A stretch of DNA of 64,000 nt. It comes from Clostridia bacterium. Lineage in GTDB: Bacteria > Bacillota > Clostridia > Lachnospirales > Anaerotignaceae. A program made the position numbers and the translations under genes. The notes below the pieces were generated by a model. That model saw nothing but the letters and a program-made list of their open reading frames with translations, searched no databases and had not been told where the DNA came from. Position 1 is the first letter of the stretch, and each line of letters starts with the position of its first letter. Below, piece by piece: positions 56,910-64,000 of the stretch. The stretch lies in assembly GCA_009929735.1 (NCBI GenBank), contig RZZU01000003.1:1-64000 (forward strand), in the 5' to 3' direction.

Positions 56910-57638
56910 GTGGGTGTAGTTAAGCTAAGGGGCATTGTAATTGCAGAAAGCCAAACGGGCGAAAGCAGTAAACGAATTCTGATTTTGGCGAAGGGCATCG
57001 GGCGGGTTATGCTGAGTGCCAGAGGTGCGAAAAACACCAAAAGTAAGCTGCTTTCGGGTACACAGCTTTTTTCCTATTGCGATTTTGTAGCTTTTGAGGG
57101 CAAGGGCTTTTATTCCCTGAACCAAGCCGATTTAATAGAAAGCTTTTATGGCATACGAATGGACATGGACAAGCTTGCAGAGGCTGTATATTTGGCGGAA
57201 CTGGTGGAAAAAACCTGTCCCGAGGGTATGGAGCAGGATGAAACCGCAAGGCTTTTGCTGTATGCCTTGACGGTTTTGGAGAAAACAGAACTGCCGCCAA
57301 GGTTGGTTTCCCGTATTTTTGAGGTGAAATATTTACAGCTTTCAGGCTTGTTGTCTGATGGAGGCTGTATGGTTTGCGCTAATGCCCAGGAGCCGCTGTT
57401 TTTTAATGAAACCGATGGGGAGTTTCTTTGCAGGGAGCATTGTCATGGCGGAGAAACTCCCTTGTTGGGGGCGGTTCAAAGGGCAATTTCCTTTATCGCC
57501 CAAAATGAGGGGAAGCGAATTTTCGCCTTTTCCCTTTCTGTTGAGGCTTTGGCGCAAATGGATTCTGTTTTGCGGCGGTATTTGGAAATACATATGGGTG
57601 TAAGTTTGAAAAGCCGTGAATTCAGCAGACAGTTGTGA
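56910..57638 (+). CDS. recO: DNA repair protein RecO
   Basis: RecO anneals single strands and helps load RecA in the RecFOR pathway. The 242-residue protein begins VKLRGIVIAESQTGESSKRI, an OB-fold N-terminus, followed by a helical region. It has a C-terminal zinc-binding cluster CMVCANAQEPLFFNETDGEF...CREHC (Cys-X2-Cys near residue 152 and Cys-X3-Cys near 176). Start is GTG 56910 with AGAGGGG upstream. It follows yqzL in the conserved order and is itself followed by the Gly T-box and glyS. Confidence 0.93.
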   Translation: MGVVKLRGIVIAESQTGESSKRILILAKGIGRVMLSARGAKNTKSKLLSGTQLFSYCDFVAFEGKGFYSLNQADLIESFYGIRMDMDKLAEAVYLAELVEKTCPEGMEQDETARLLLYALTVLEKTELPPRLVSRIFEVKYLQLSGLLSDGGCMVCANAQEPLFFNETDGEFLCREHCHGGETPLLGAVQRAISFIAQNEGKRIFAFSLSVEALAQMDSVLRRYLEIHMGVSLKSREFSRQL

Positions 57639-57680
57639 AAGGATGCTGCGAATGGTTTTGACAGCAAACAAAAAAAGCTA

Positions 57681-57935
57681 TTGACAGGAAACGGGGAAAG
57701 TGTTAGCATAATGGCTAAATCGAATAACTGCAATGAAAAAGAGGAGTAACCGTAATATGTTTTCAGAGAGCCTTCGCTTGGTGCAAAGAGGGCAGCAGAA
57801 TACGGAGAAAGGCACTTTGGAGCAGGACTTCACAAGAGTGGATTTATGTATTCATCATAAATCAATAAGGGTGGAACCGCGGAAGATAGACTTTCGTCCC
57901 TTGCTTTTACAGCGAGGGAGGGAAGTTTTTTTATT
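57681..57935 (+). promoter_or_regulatory. Promoter and T-box leader of glyS, Gly (GGC) specifier
   Basis: Promoter TTGACA 57681-57686 and TAGCAT 57704-57709 are 17 bases apart. The leader shows CAGAGAGCC, specifier region GAAA-GGC-ACTTTGGAG with GGC at 57811-57813, T-box AATAAGGGTGGAACCGCGG at 57864-57882 and terminator CGTCCCTTGC/GCGAGGGAGGG with TTTTTTT at 57890-57932. The base after UGG is A, which fits the U discriminator usual for bacterial tRNA-Gly. A longer open frame that crosses it is not coding. Confidence 0.95.
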
Positions 57936-57984
57936 GCCTTTCCTCGGTAAAAACTTATCGGACTTTTTTGAAGGAGGAATTATT

Positions 57985-59373
57985 ATGACAGAGAAAACAA
58001 TGGAAAAAGTAGTTGCGTTGGCGAAAAATAGAGGTTTTGTTTACCCCGGTTCCGAAATTTACGGCGGCTTGGCAAACACATGGGATTACGGCCCAATCGG
58101 CGTGGAATTGAAAAACAACGTAAAAAAAGCATGGTGGAAGAAATTTATTCAGGAAAGCCCTTATAACGTTGGTGTGGATTGTGCGATTTTGATGAACCCC
58201 CAGACATGGGTGGCTTCCGGCCACGTTGGCGGCTTCAGCGATCCTTTGATGGATTGTAAGGAATGTAAGGAGCGTTTCCGTGCGGATAAATTAATTGAGG
58301 ATTATATTGCGGTGCATGATATGCCCGAAGTGGTGGTTGATGCATGGAGCAATGAGGAAATGAAGAAGTTTGTTGACGAGCATCAGGTTGCCTGCCCTTC
58401 TTGCGGTGCGCACAACTTTACAGATATTCGTCAGTTTAACCTGATGTTTAAAACCTTTCAGGGCGTTACGGAGGATGCGAAAAATGTGGTTTATCTTCGT
58501 CCCGAAACAGCTCAGGGTATTTTCGTAAACTTTAAAAATGTACAGCGTACCAGCAGAAAGAAACTGCCCTTTGGTATCGGTCAGGTTGGAAAATCTTTCC
58601 GTAACGAAATTACACCCGGTAATTTCACTTTCCGTACCAGAGAATTTGAACAGATGGAGCTTGAATTTTTCTGTGAACCAGGCACTGATTTGCAGTGGTT
58701 TGAATACTGGAGAAGCTTCTGCAAGGATTGGCTGTTGAAGCTGAATATGCGTGAAGAAAGCATTCGCCTGCGTGACCATGAGCAGGAAGAGCTGAGTCAT
58801 TACAGCAATGCAACCACAGACATTGAGTTCAGATTTCCGTTTGGCTGGGGCGAGCTTTGGGGTATTGCAGACAGAACCAATTTTGACTTAAGATGCCATC
58901 AGGACGTAAGCGGTCAGGATATGACTTATTATGATCAGGAGAAAAATGAAAAATATATCCCTTTTTGCATCGAGCCGTCCTTGGGTGCCGACCGTGTGAC
59001 TTTGGCATTCTTGTGTGAAGCCTATGACGAGGAAGAAGTGGGCGAAGGTGACGTAAGAACGGTATTGCATTTCCATCCTGCCATTGCGCCCGTAAAGGCT
59101 GCTGTTTTACCTCTTTCCAAGAAGCTGGGCGAAAAGGCAACAGAGGTATATGCTATGCTTTCTAAGGAATTCCACTGCGACTTTGACGAATCCGGTTCTA
59201 TCGGCAAGCGTTACCGCAGACAGGATGAAATCGGCACACCTTTCTGTATTACCTATGATTTTGACTCCTTGGAGGATCAGAGTGTAACCGTACGTGACAG
59301 AGATACTATGGAACAGATCAGAATGCCCATTGCACAGTTGACGGCTTACTTGAAAGAAAAAATGGAGTTTTAA
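57985..59373 (+). CDS. glyS: Glycyl-tRNA synthetase, single-chain homodimeric type
   Basis: This is the class II alpha2-type GlyRS that charges tRNA-Gly with glycine. The 462-residue protein has motif 1 [17 protein letters not shown] near residue 33, motif 2 [18 protein letters not shown] near 200 (R-x-E class II arginine), motif 3 [14 protein letters not shown] near 333 and a C-terminal anticodon-binding domain ([20 protein letters not shown] near 367). The ATG follows AAGGAGGAATTATT. The gene order recO-T-box-glyS matches many Firmicutes, where the bipartite glyQ-glyS may occupy this place instead. Confidence 0.97.
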   Translation: MTEKTMEKVVALAKNRGFVYPGSEIYGGLANTWDYGPIGVELKNNVKKAWWKKFIQESPYNVGVDCAILMNPQTWVASGHVGGFSDPLMDCKECKERFRADKLIEDYIAVHDMPEVVVDAWSNEEMKKFVDEHQVACPSCGAHNFTDIRQFNLMFKTFQGVTEDAKNVVYLRPETAQGIFVNFKNVQRTSRKKLPFGIGQVGKSFRNEITPGNFTFRTREFEQMELEFFCEPGTDLQWFEYWRSFCKDWLLKLNMREESIRLRDHEQEELSHYSNATTDIEFRFPFGWGELWGIADRTNFDLRCHQDVSGQDMTYYDQEKNEKYIPFCIEPSLGADRVTLAFLCEAYDEEEVGEGDVRTVLHFHPAIAPVKAAVLPLSKKLGEKATEVYAMLSKEFHCDFDESGSIGKRYRRQDEIGTPFCITYDFDSLEDQSVTVRDRDTMEQIRMPIAQLTAYLKEKMEF

Positions 59374-59577
59374 TTTTTTAGGGATTTTTGTCAGCGATTC
59401 CCATAAAAGATAGATTTCTTGATTCCTACCCAAACAATAAGGTTTTAACAACTTTGATAGAGTTTCACTGTTGTAGAGGAAGATGGAAATGCTGGTTTTC
59501 GTGGCTTTTATTTCTAAATTATAGGACCTAGTAATTTGTTTGTAAGAAAGCATCTTAAATGGGGGGAGTGACTCATT

Positions 59578-60624
59578 TTGAGCAGGGGAAAAAAATTAAG
59601 AAATATCAGCATCATTGTAAGTTTGATTCTTGTATTGATCGCAGTGCTATTGTTGTTTTTTTCGATGAAAAATCACAATAAAGCTGTGGAGTATTCACTA
59701 GCCGAAAATTGGCTGGCATTGCCTGTTTCATCCGATATGCCCGTTGATGTTTTTTACCTTTATCCAACGACATATCGAAAGCAGGATGAAAACGATGAGG
59801 ACATTTGTGAAATTGAGAATGGTTTGATGCGTTCAAGTGCTCATCTTGTGTTCAACCAGCAGGCAACTGCATTTGATACGGTTGGAAATATTTATGCGCC
59901 CTATTATAGGCAGGCGGATGCGGCGACTTGCCTCGCCATGACGCAGGCGGACAGGGAAGAACTTTTGCAGGGGATTCCCAAAACCGATGTCATCGCTTCA
60001 TTTGACTATTATATTAAAAATTATAATAATGGTCGACCTTTTATTTTGGCAGGGCATTCGCAGGGTTCTAATATGCTTTTGTATTTGCTTTCGGAATACA
60101 TGAAAGAGCATCCCGATGTTTATGAAAGAATGGTCGCCGCATATGTTATCGGTTACTCGGTCACAGACGAATATCTTGCGGAAAATCCACATCTAAAGTT
60201 CGCTGAGGGTGCGGACGATACGGGTGTAATTATTTCTTACAATACCCAAGCACCGAGGATAGAGGGCAGTAATCCCGTTGTTTTAAAGGGGGCACTTGTC
60301 ATCAATCCAATCACATGGACAAGGCAAGAGAACCTAGCCGGAGCAGAGGGGAATCCTGGCTCTATTCTGCCATATCCGGACGGCTCTGTTGCGCTTGATG
60401 AAGATGGAACGTTTCAACACGTGATGAATTTAGCAGATGCCCGTGTCGATACCGAAAAAGGTGTGCTTATTTGCAGCACTGTTGATCCAGAAACGTGGCA
60501 TTTGGAGAAATCTGTTTTTGGAAAAGGTGTTTTTCACATTTTTGACTATACGTTTTATTATTATAGCATCAGAGAAAATGCGACAAAGAGAGTGGAAACA
60601 TTTTTAAGCCACGATTCAAAATAA
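59578..60624 (+). CDS. DUF3089-type alpha/beta hydrolase, membrane-anchored
   Basis: The 348-residue protein has an N-terminal membrane anchor (ISIIVSLILVLIAVLLLFF, residues 9-27). An extracellular alpha/beta-hydrolase domain of the DUF3089 group follows: VFYLYPTTYRK near residue 59, FNQQATAFDTVGNIYAPYYRQ near 97 and nucleophile elbow LAGHSQGSNMLLY near 158 (Ser in GHSQG). The likely start is TTG 59578 with GGGGGGAGTG upstream. Characterised members are few; an esterase or peptidase action on envelope lipids is possible. It is monocistronic, with 200 bp of non-coding DNA before it. Confidence 0.85.
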   Translation: MSRGKKLRNISIIVSLILVLIAVLLLFFSMKNHNKAVEYSLAENWLALPVSSDMPVDVFYLYPTTYRKQDENDEDICEIENGLMRSSAHLVFNQQATAFDTVGNIYAPYYRQADAATCLAMTQADREELLQGIPKTDVIASFDYYIKNYNNGRPFILAGHSQGSNMLLYLLSEYMKEHPDVYERMVAAYVIGYSVTDEYLAENPHLKFAEGADDTGVIISYNTQAPRIEGSNPVVLKGALVINPITWTRQENLAGAEGNPGSILPYPDGSVALDEDGTFQHVMNLADARVDTEKGVLICSTVDPETWHLEKSVFGKGVFHIFDYTFYYYSIRENATKRVETFLSHDSK

Positions 60625-60733
60625 GTGACTGATTATTTAAAGCGTAGTCATGTAAGGGTGTTTTAAGGATTCTCCTTCGTTAAGCACATGAATCGTGTAA
60701 TTCTCAAAAAATTAAGAAAATCACAGGAATTCC

Positions 60734-60762
60734 TTGCAAATTTTTTGAAAGGAATGTATAAT
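60734..60762 (+). promoter_or_regulatory. Sigma-A promoter of the candidate small RNA
   Basis: TTGCAA 60734-60739 and a perfect TATAAT 60757-60762 lie 17 bases apart, directly upstream of a run of hairpins with no ORF. Confidence 0.65.
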
Positions 60763-60767
60763 TACGT

Positions 60768-60880
60768 TCTATAACACTTAGGGTTCCATTGTAAAAACAA
60801 TGTAGCAAAAAAATAGTGGGACATATAATGTCCCATGATGCAATATGCCAACCAATTCAAATGGTTGGCATATTTTTTTT
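60768..60880 (+). ncRNA. Candidate small RNA with three hairpins and a terminator
   Basis: The expected transcript is about 110 bases with no coding frame. Hairpin 1 is CATTGT/ACAATG (60787-60802). Hairpin 2 is TGGGACAT/ATGTCCCA (60817-60835). Hairpin 3 is ATATGCCAACCA/TGGTTGGCATAT (60843-60873), followed by eight T. It has its own strong promoter and terminator and lies between the hydrolase gene and ppdK. Confidence 0.55.
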
Positions 60881-60995
60881 GGCAAAATGAAGCAAAATCA
60901 GGGATAAATTCACGAAATTTATTGCACAATGACAAATAGGTGTTTGATTGCCACGACAATTGCGAAGAATAAGCGATTTCCTGATAGGATTAACA

Positions 60996-61024
60996 TTGTG
61001 ATTTTCAGAAGGAAATGATATAAT
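60996..61024 (+). promoter_or_regulatory. Sigma-A promoter of ppdK
   Basis: TTGTGA 60996-61001 and TATAAT 61019-61024 are 17 bases apart, about 80 bp before ppdK. Confidence 0.7.
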
Positions 61025-61103
61025 TTAGTTGAAGTAATTTTTTCCGTAATTTTAGAAAAAATTCCAAGTCTTACATCCAGATGGAAAACAGGAGGTAATG
61101 TGT

Positions 61104-63746
61104 ATGAGCAAGAAGTATGTTTATATGTTCAGCGAGGGCAACGCATCCATGAAAAACCTTTTAGGTGGTAAGGGTGCCAACCTTGCGGAAATGACAATGT
61201 TGGGTCTGCCTATTCCACAGGGCTTTACCATTTCAACAGAAGCCTGCACAGAATATAACGAAGGCGGTAAAAAACTGACGGAAGAAATGATTGCTGAGAT
61301 TAATGTAGCACTGAGCAAGCTTGAAGAAATTGCCGGCAAAAAGCTGGGCGATCCCGAGAACCCCCTTCTGGTTTCCGTACGTTCCGGCGCAAGAGCGTCG
61401 ATGCCCGGTATGATGGACACGGTTTTAAACCTTGGTTTAAACGATGTTTCCGTTGAGGGGCTGTCAAAGAAAACAGGAAATACCAGATTTGCTTATGATT
61501 CTTACAGAAGATTTATCATGATGTTTGCGGACGTTGTAATCGGCGTTTCCAAATCCAAGTTTGAAAGAAAGTTGGATGAGTATAAGGAAAAAGCAGGTGT
61601 TCGCTATGATACCGAATTAACAGCAGAGGACCTGAAAAAGGTTACAGCAATGTTTAAGCAGATTTATTTGGATGATCAGGGCAAGGAATTCCCTCAGGAC
61701 CCCAAGGAGCAGCTGTTTGAAGCTGCAATGGCGGTATTCCGCAGCTGGGATAACCCTCGTGCCTTTGTCTACAGAAGAATGAATGATATTCCTTATAGCT
61801 GGGGTACTGCAGTTAACGTGCAAATGATGGTATTTGGCAACATGGGTGATACCTCAGGCACAGGCGTTGCTTTTACAAGAAATGCCGCAACAGGCGAAAA
61901 AGCGATGCTTGGCGAATACTTAGTAAATGCGCAGGGCGAGGATGTTGTTGCCGGTGTGCGTACACCCAATCCGATTGCAAAGCTTGCGGAGGATATGCCT
62001 ACAGTTTACGGACAGTTTATGCAAATTGCAAATACATTAGAAAATCATTATAAAGATATGCAGGATATGGAATTTACCGTAGAAGAAGGCAAGCTGTATT
62101 TCCTGCAAACAAGAAACGGCAAGAGAACTGCGAATGCGGCACTGCGTATTGCGGTTGATATGGTACAAGAAGGTCTGATTACCAAGGAAGAGGCGTTGAT
62201 GAAGGTTGATCCGAAGCAGTTGGATCAGATTTTGCATCCCGCTTTTGACCCAAAAGCTTTAAAAGCAGCAAAGCCCCTTGGAAAAGGCTTGCCCGCATCT
62301 CCTGGTGCAGCAGCAGGTAAGGTTTGCTTTACAGCAGAAGACGCAAAAGCGATGGCAGAAGGCGGCGACAGAGTTGTTTTGGTTCGTTTGGAAACCTCTC
62401 CCGAGGATATTGAAGGTATGGCGGCTGCGCAGGGTATCCTGACAGTACGTGGTGGTATGACCTCTCATGCGGCAGTTGTTGCCCGTGGTATGGGCACTTG
62501 CTGTGTATCCGGCTGTGAAGAAATTAAAATGAACGTAGAAGCGAAAACCTTTTCTTTGGGCGGCAATACCTTTAAAGAAGGCGATTATATTTCTTTGGAT
62601 GGCTCTACCGGCAATATTTACGGCGAGGATATTCCTACCGTTGACCCTGAAATCAGCGGTGACTTTGCTACATTCATGGCTTGGGCAGATGAAAAGAGAT
62701 CCCTTAAGGTTAGAACCAACGCTGACACACCCCATGATGCACAGATAGCCATTGATTTCGGCGCAGAAGGTATCGGCTTGACAAGAACGGAGCATATGTT
62801 CTTTGAAGGCGACAGAATTATGAAGTTCAGAAAGATGATTCTTGCAGATACAGTTGACGAAAGAGTGGAAGCCCTAAAGGGTATTGAGCCATTCCAGAAA
62901 GAGGATTTTAAGGGAATTTACAAGGCAATGCAGGAAAGACCTGTAACCATCCGTTTGCTGGATCCTCCTCTGCATGAGTTTATGCCTAATACGGAAGAGG
63001 AATTTGAAGTTTTGGCACAGGAAACAGGCAAAACCGTGGAAGAGCTGAAGGTGAAAGCAAGAGGCCTACACGAATTGAACCCTATGATGGGTCACAGAGG
63101 CTGCCGTTTGGCGGTAAGCTATCCTGAAATTGCCGAGATGCAGACAAGAGCAATCATTGAAGCTGCAGTTGAAGTTTCCGCTGAATTGGGCATCAATATT
63201 AAGCCTGAAATTATGATTCCTTTGATTGGCGAAATTAAGGAATTGAAATTTGTAAAAAATATTGTGGTTGAAACAGCGAAAAATGTTATGGCTGCAAAAG
63301 GCAAAGAACTAGACTACCTTGTTGGTACGATGATTGAAATCCCCAGAGCAGCACTGACGGCGGATGAAATTGCAACAGAGGCTGAGTTCTTCTCCTTTGG
63401 CACCAACGACCTAACACAGATGACCTACGGCTTATCCCGTGATGATGCCGGTAAAATTCTGGCGGATTATATTGACAAGAACATTTACGAATGTGACCCT
63501 ACCGCAAGATTGGACAGAAACGGTGTTGGTATGCTGATGAAAATGGCGGTTGAAAAAGCATTGCCTGTACGCCCTGATATTCATTTGGGTATCTGCGGTG
63601 AGCACGGCGGCGATCCTTCTTCCGTTGAGTTCTGCCATTTAATCGGTTTGGACTATGTATCCTGCTCTCCTTTCCGTGTTCCGATTGCAAGATTGGCAGC
63701 GGCGCAGGCACAGATTAACTTCCCCAGAGAAACAAGAAAACACTAA
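61104..63746 (+). CDS. ppdK: Pyruvate, phosphate dikinase
   Basis: PPDK interconverts pyruvate, ATP and phosphate with PEP, AMP and pyrophosphate; in anaerobic Clostridia it supports PPi-linked glycolysis or gluconeogenesis. The 880-residue protein has an N-terminal ATP-grasp domain (KNLLGGKGANLAEM near residue 16). The swivelling phosphohistidine domain has GGMTSHAAVVARGMG with His455. The PEP/pyruvate barrel includes the catalytic Cys831 in GICGEHGGDPSSVEF. Both numbers coincide with the Clostridium symbiosum enzyme. ATG 61104 is chosen because AGGAGGTAATGTGT lies at the proper distance; ATG 61098 would be too near. It ends in a terminator and appears monocistronic. Confidence 0.97.
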   Translation: MSKKYVYMFSEGNASMKNLLGGKGANLAEMTMLGLPIPQGFTISTEACTEYNEGGKKLTEEMIAEINVALSKLEEIAGKKLGDPENPLLVSVRSGARASMPGMMDTVLNLGLNDVSVEGLSKKTGNTRFAYDSYRRFIMMFADVVIGVSKSKFERKLDEYKEKAGVRYDTELTAEDLKKVTAMFKQIYLDDQGKEFPQDPKEQLFEAAMAVFRSWDNPRAFVYRRMNDIPYSWGTAVNVQMMVFGNMGDTSGTGVAFTRNAATGEKAMLGEYLVNAQGEDVVAGVRTPNPIAKLAEDMPTVYGQFMQIANTLENHYKDMQDMEFTVEEGKLYFLQTRNGKRTANAALRIAVDMVQEGLITKEEALMKVDPKQLDQILHPAFDPKALKAAKPLGKGLPASPGAAAGKVCFTAEDAKAMAEGGDRVVLVRLETSPEDIEGMAAAQGILTVRGGMTSHAAVVARGMGTCCVSGCEEIKMNVEAKTFSLGGNTFKEGDYISLDGSTGNIYGEDIPTVDPEISGDFATFMAWADEKRSLKVRTNADTPHDAQIAIDFGAEGIGLTRTEHMFFEGDRIMKFRKMILADTVDERVEALKGIEPFQKEDFKGIYKAMQERPVTIRLLDPPLHEFMPNTEEEFEVLAQETGKTVEELKVKARGLHELNPMMGHRGCRLAVSYPEIAEMQTRAIIEAAVEVSAELGINIKPEIMIPLIGEIKELKFVKNIVVETAKNVMAAKGKELDYLVGTMIEIPRAALTADEIATEAEFFSFGTNDLTQMTYGLSRDDAGKILADYIDKNIYECDPTARLDRNGVGMLMKMAVEKALPVRPDIHLGICGEHGGDPSSVEFCHLIGLDYVSCSPFRVPIARLAAAQAQINFPRETRKH

Positions 63747-63753
63747 GTTTATA

Positions 63754-63796
63754 AAAAAAGGCCGAGGCGCTGAAATAGCTGCCTCGGTCTTTTTTG
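63754..63796 (+). terminator. Terminator of ppdK
   Basis: GGCCGAGGC and GCCTCGGTC pair around GCTGAAATAGCT, followed by TTTTTT. Confidence 0.88.
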
Positions 63797-63962
63797 ATTA
63801 TCTTCAAGTTTCAAGATGTTGTATCATCTTAGCAAAAGCTGTGGAATTGGGTACAAATAGGATACGCACTTTGTAACTTTTTGCAAATAATACTGATTTT
63901 ATGTAAAACTTGGAAAAAAATCAAAATTAAAGGCGGTTATTATTAAAAAAGAGTGATAAATG

Positions 63963-63991
63963 TTGATTTTTACACAGGAATTCTCTATAAT
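63963..63991 (+). promoter_or_regulatory. Sigma-A promoter pointing out of the window
   Basis: TTGATT 63963-63968 and a perfect TATAAT 63986-63991 are 17 bases apart. The gene it serves lies beyond the window. Confidence 0.6.
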
Positions 63992-64000
63992 TATATGTAG

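Noticed and set aside
57733..57984. 84-codon N-terminal extension of glyS
   Set aside because: This stretch is the T-box leader; the true start at 57985 has AAGGAGG and the normal GlyRS N-terminus.
1..64000. CRISPR arrays, tRNA or rRNA genes, prophage or integrase genes
   Set aside because: No regularly spaced repeats with unique spacers, no tRNA cloverleaf sequences and no phage or recombinase genes were found on reading both strands.

Overview
The window looks like a chromosomal segment of a low-to-mid GC, anaerobic, endospore-forming Firmicute of class Clostridia, probably in or near Lachnospirales. The evidence is gene content and order. It has YabP/YqfC and YqfD sporulation genes, pyruvate phosphate dikinase, an M29 aminopeptidase, ThiI without a rhodanese domain, Bacillus/Clostridium-style neighbourhoods (metG-tatD-yabE-like; yqfC-yqfD-phoH-pgpH-ybeY-cdd-era-yqzL-recO-glyS), and three T-box leaders. 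I see no prophage, CRISPR array, rRNA, tRNA, transposase gene or complete mobile island. Most of it is core housekeeping DNA. The unusual material lies in the intergenic regions.

Layout. 0.1-2.1 kb: KtrB/KtrA potassium uptake. 2.1-5.5 kb: secA and a papain-like C39-type protein. 5.5-8.8 kb: a mosaic repeat, prfB with its programmed +1 frameshift, an RluA-family pseudouridine synthase and a sugar-phosphate nucleotidyltransferase. 8.8-13.0 kb: an unidentified structured RNA/terminator, then prmA-rsmE-cysteine desulfurase-thiI, all concerned with rRNA/tRNA/ribosome modification. 13.0-13.8 kb: two small genes (Spo0A-C-terminal-like and XRE) facing apart across a palindrome. 13.8-19.3 kb (minus strand): a G5/3D-domain cell-wall protein with a structured leader, tatD, metG behind a Met T-box, and an M29 aminopeptidase. 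19.4-21.8 kb: NifX-like protein, YqeG phosphatase, efp and a small zinc-ribbon protein. 22.1-23.8 kb: a Trp T-box and a stand-alone trpB2. 24-26.6 kb: a CDP-alcohol phosphatidyltransferase and a SulP transporter. 26.8-32.2 kb (minus): a BmpA-type nucleoside ABC importer downstream of xpt. 32.5-35.3 kb: small proteins, foldback (MITE-like) elements and a divergent FMN-type riboswitch in front of a MATE exporter. 35.5-39.8 kb: divergent polysaccharide deacetylase, recU and the TldD/TldE pair. 40-44.4 kb: a beta-CASP nuclease (minus) and glgB. 44.6-48.3 kb: rpsU-yqeY and a TrpXYZ-like ABC transporter. 48.5-59.4 kb: the sporulation/ribosome-maturation/DNA-repair run ending in glyS behind a Gly T-box. 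59.6-63.7 kb: a DUF3089 hydrolase, a candidate small RNA and ppdK.

How it works together. Translation quality and ribosome assembly dominate: prfB, RluA-type enzyme, prmA, rsmE, thiI, metG, efp, rpsU, ybeY, era, glyS. Amino-acid status is read by T-boxes for Met, Trp and Gly. In each T-box the variable base after UGG fits the discriminator base usual for that tRNA, and the specifier codon fits the downstream gene. PgpH and KtrAB may both belong to cyclic-di-AMP/potassium control. Xpt and the nucleoside importer form a purine salvage block.

Most worth a second look: the divergent FMN-aptamer variant with a complete terminator/antiterminator upstream of a MATE exporter; the structured RNA at 8830-8937 with mutually exclusive helices; a promoter-to-terminator small RNA candidate at 60768-60880; and two intergenic repeat families, one a modular mosaic at five loci and one a foldback element with three copies. 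All calls were made by reading the sequence; no database or folding program was used.
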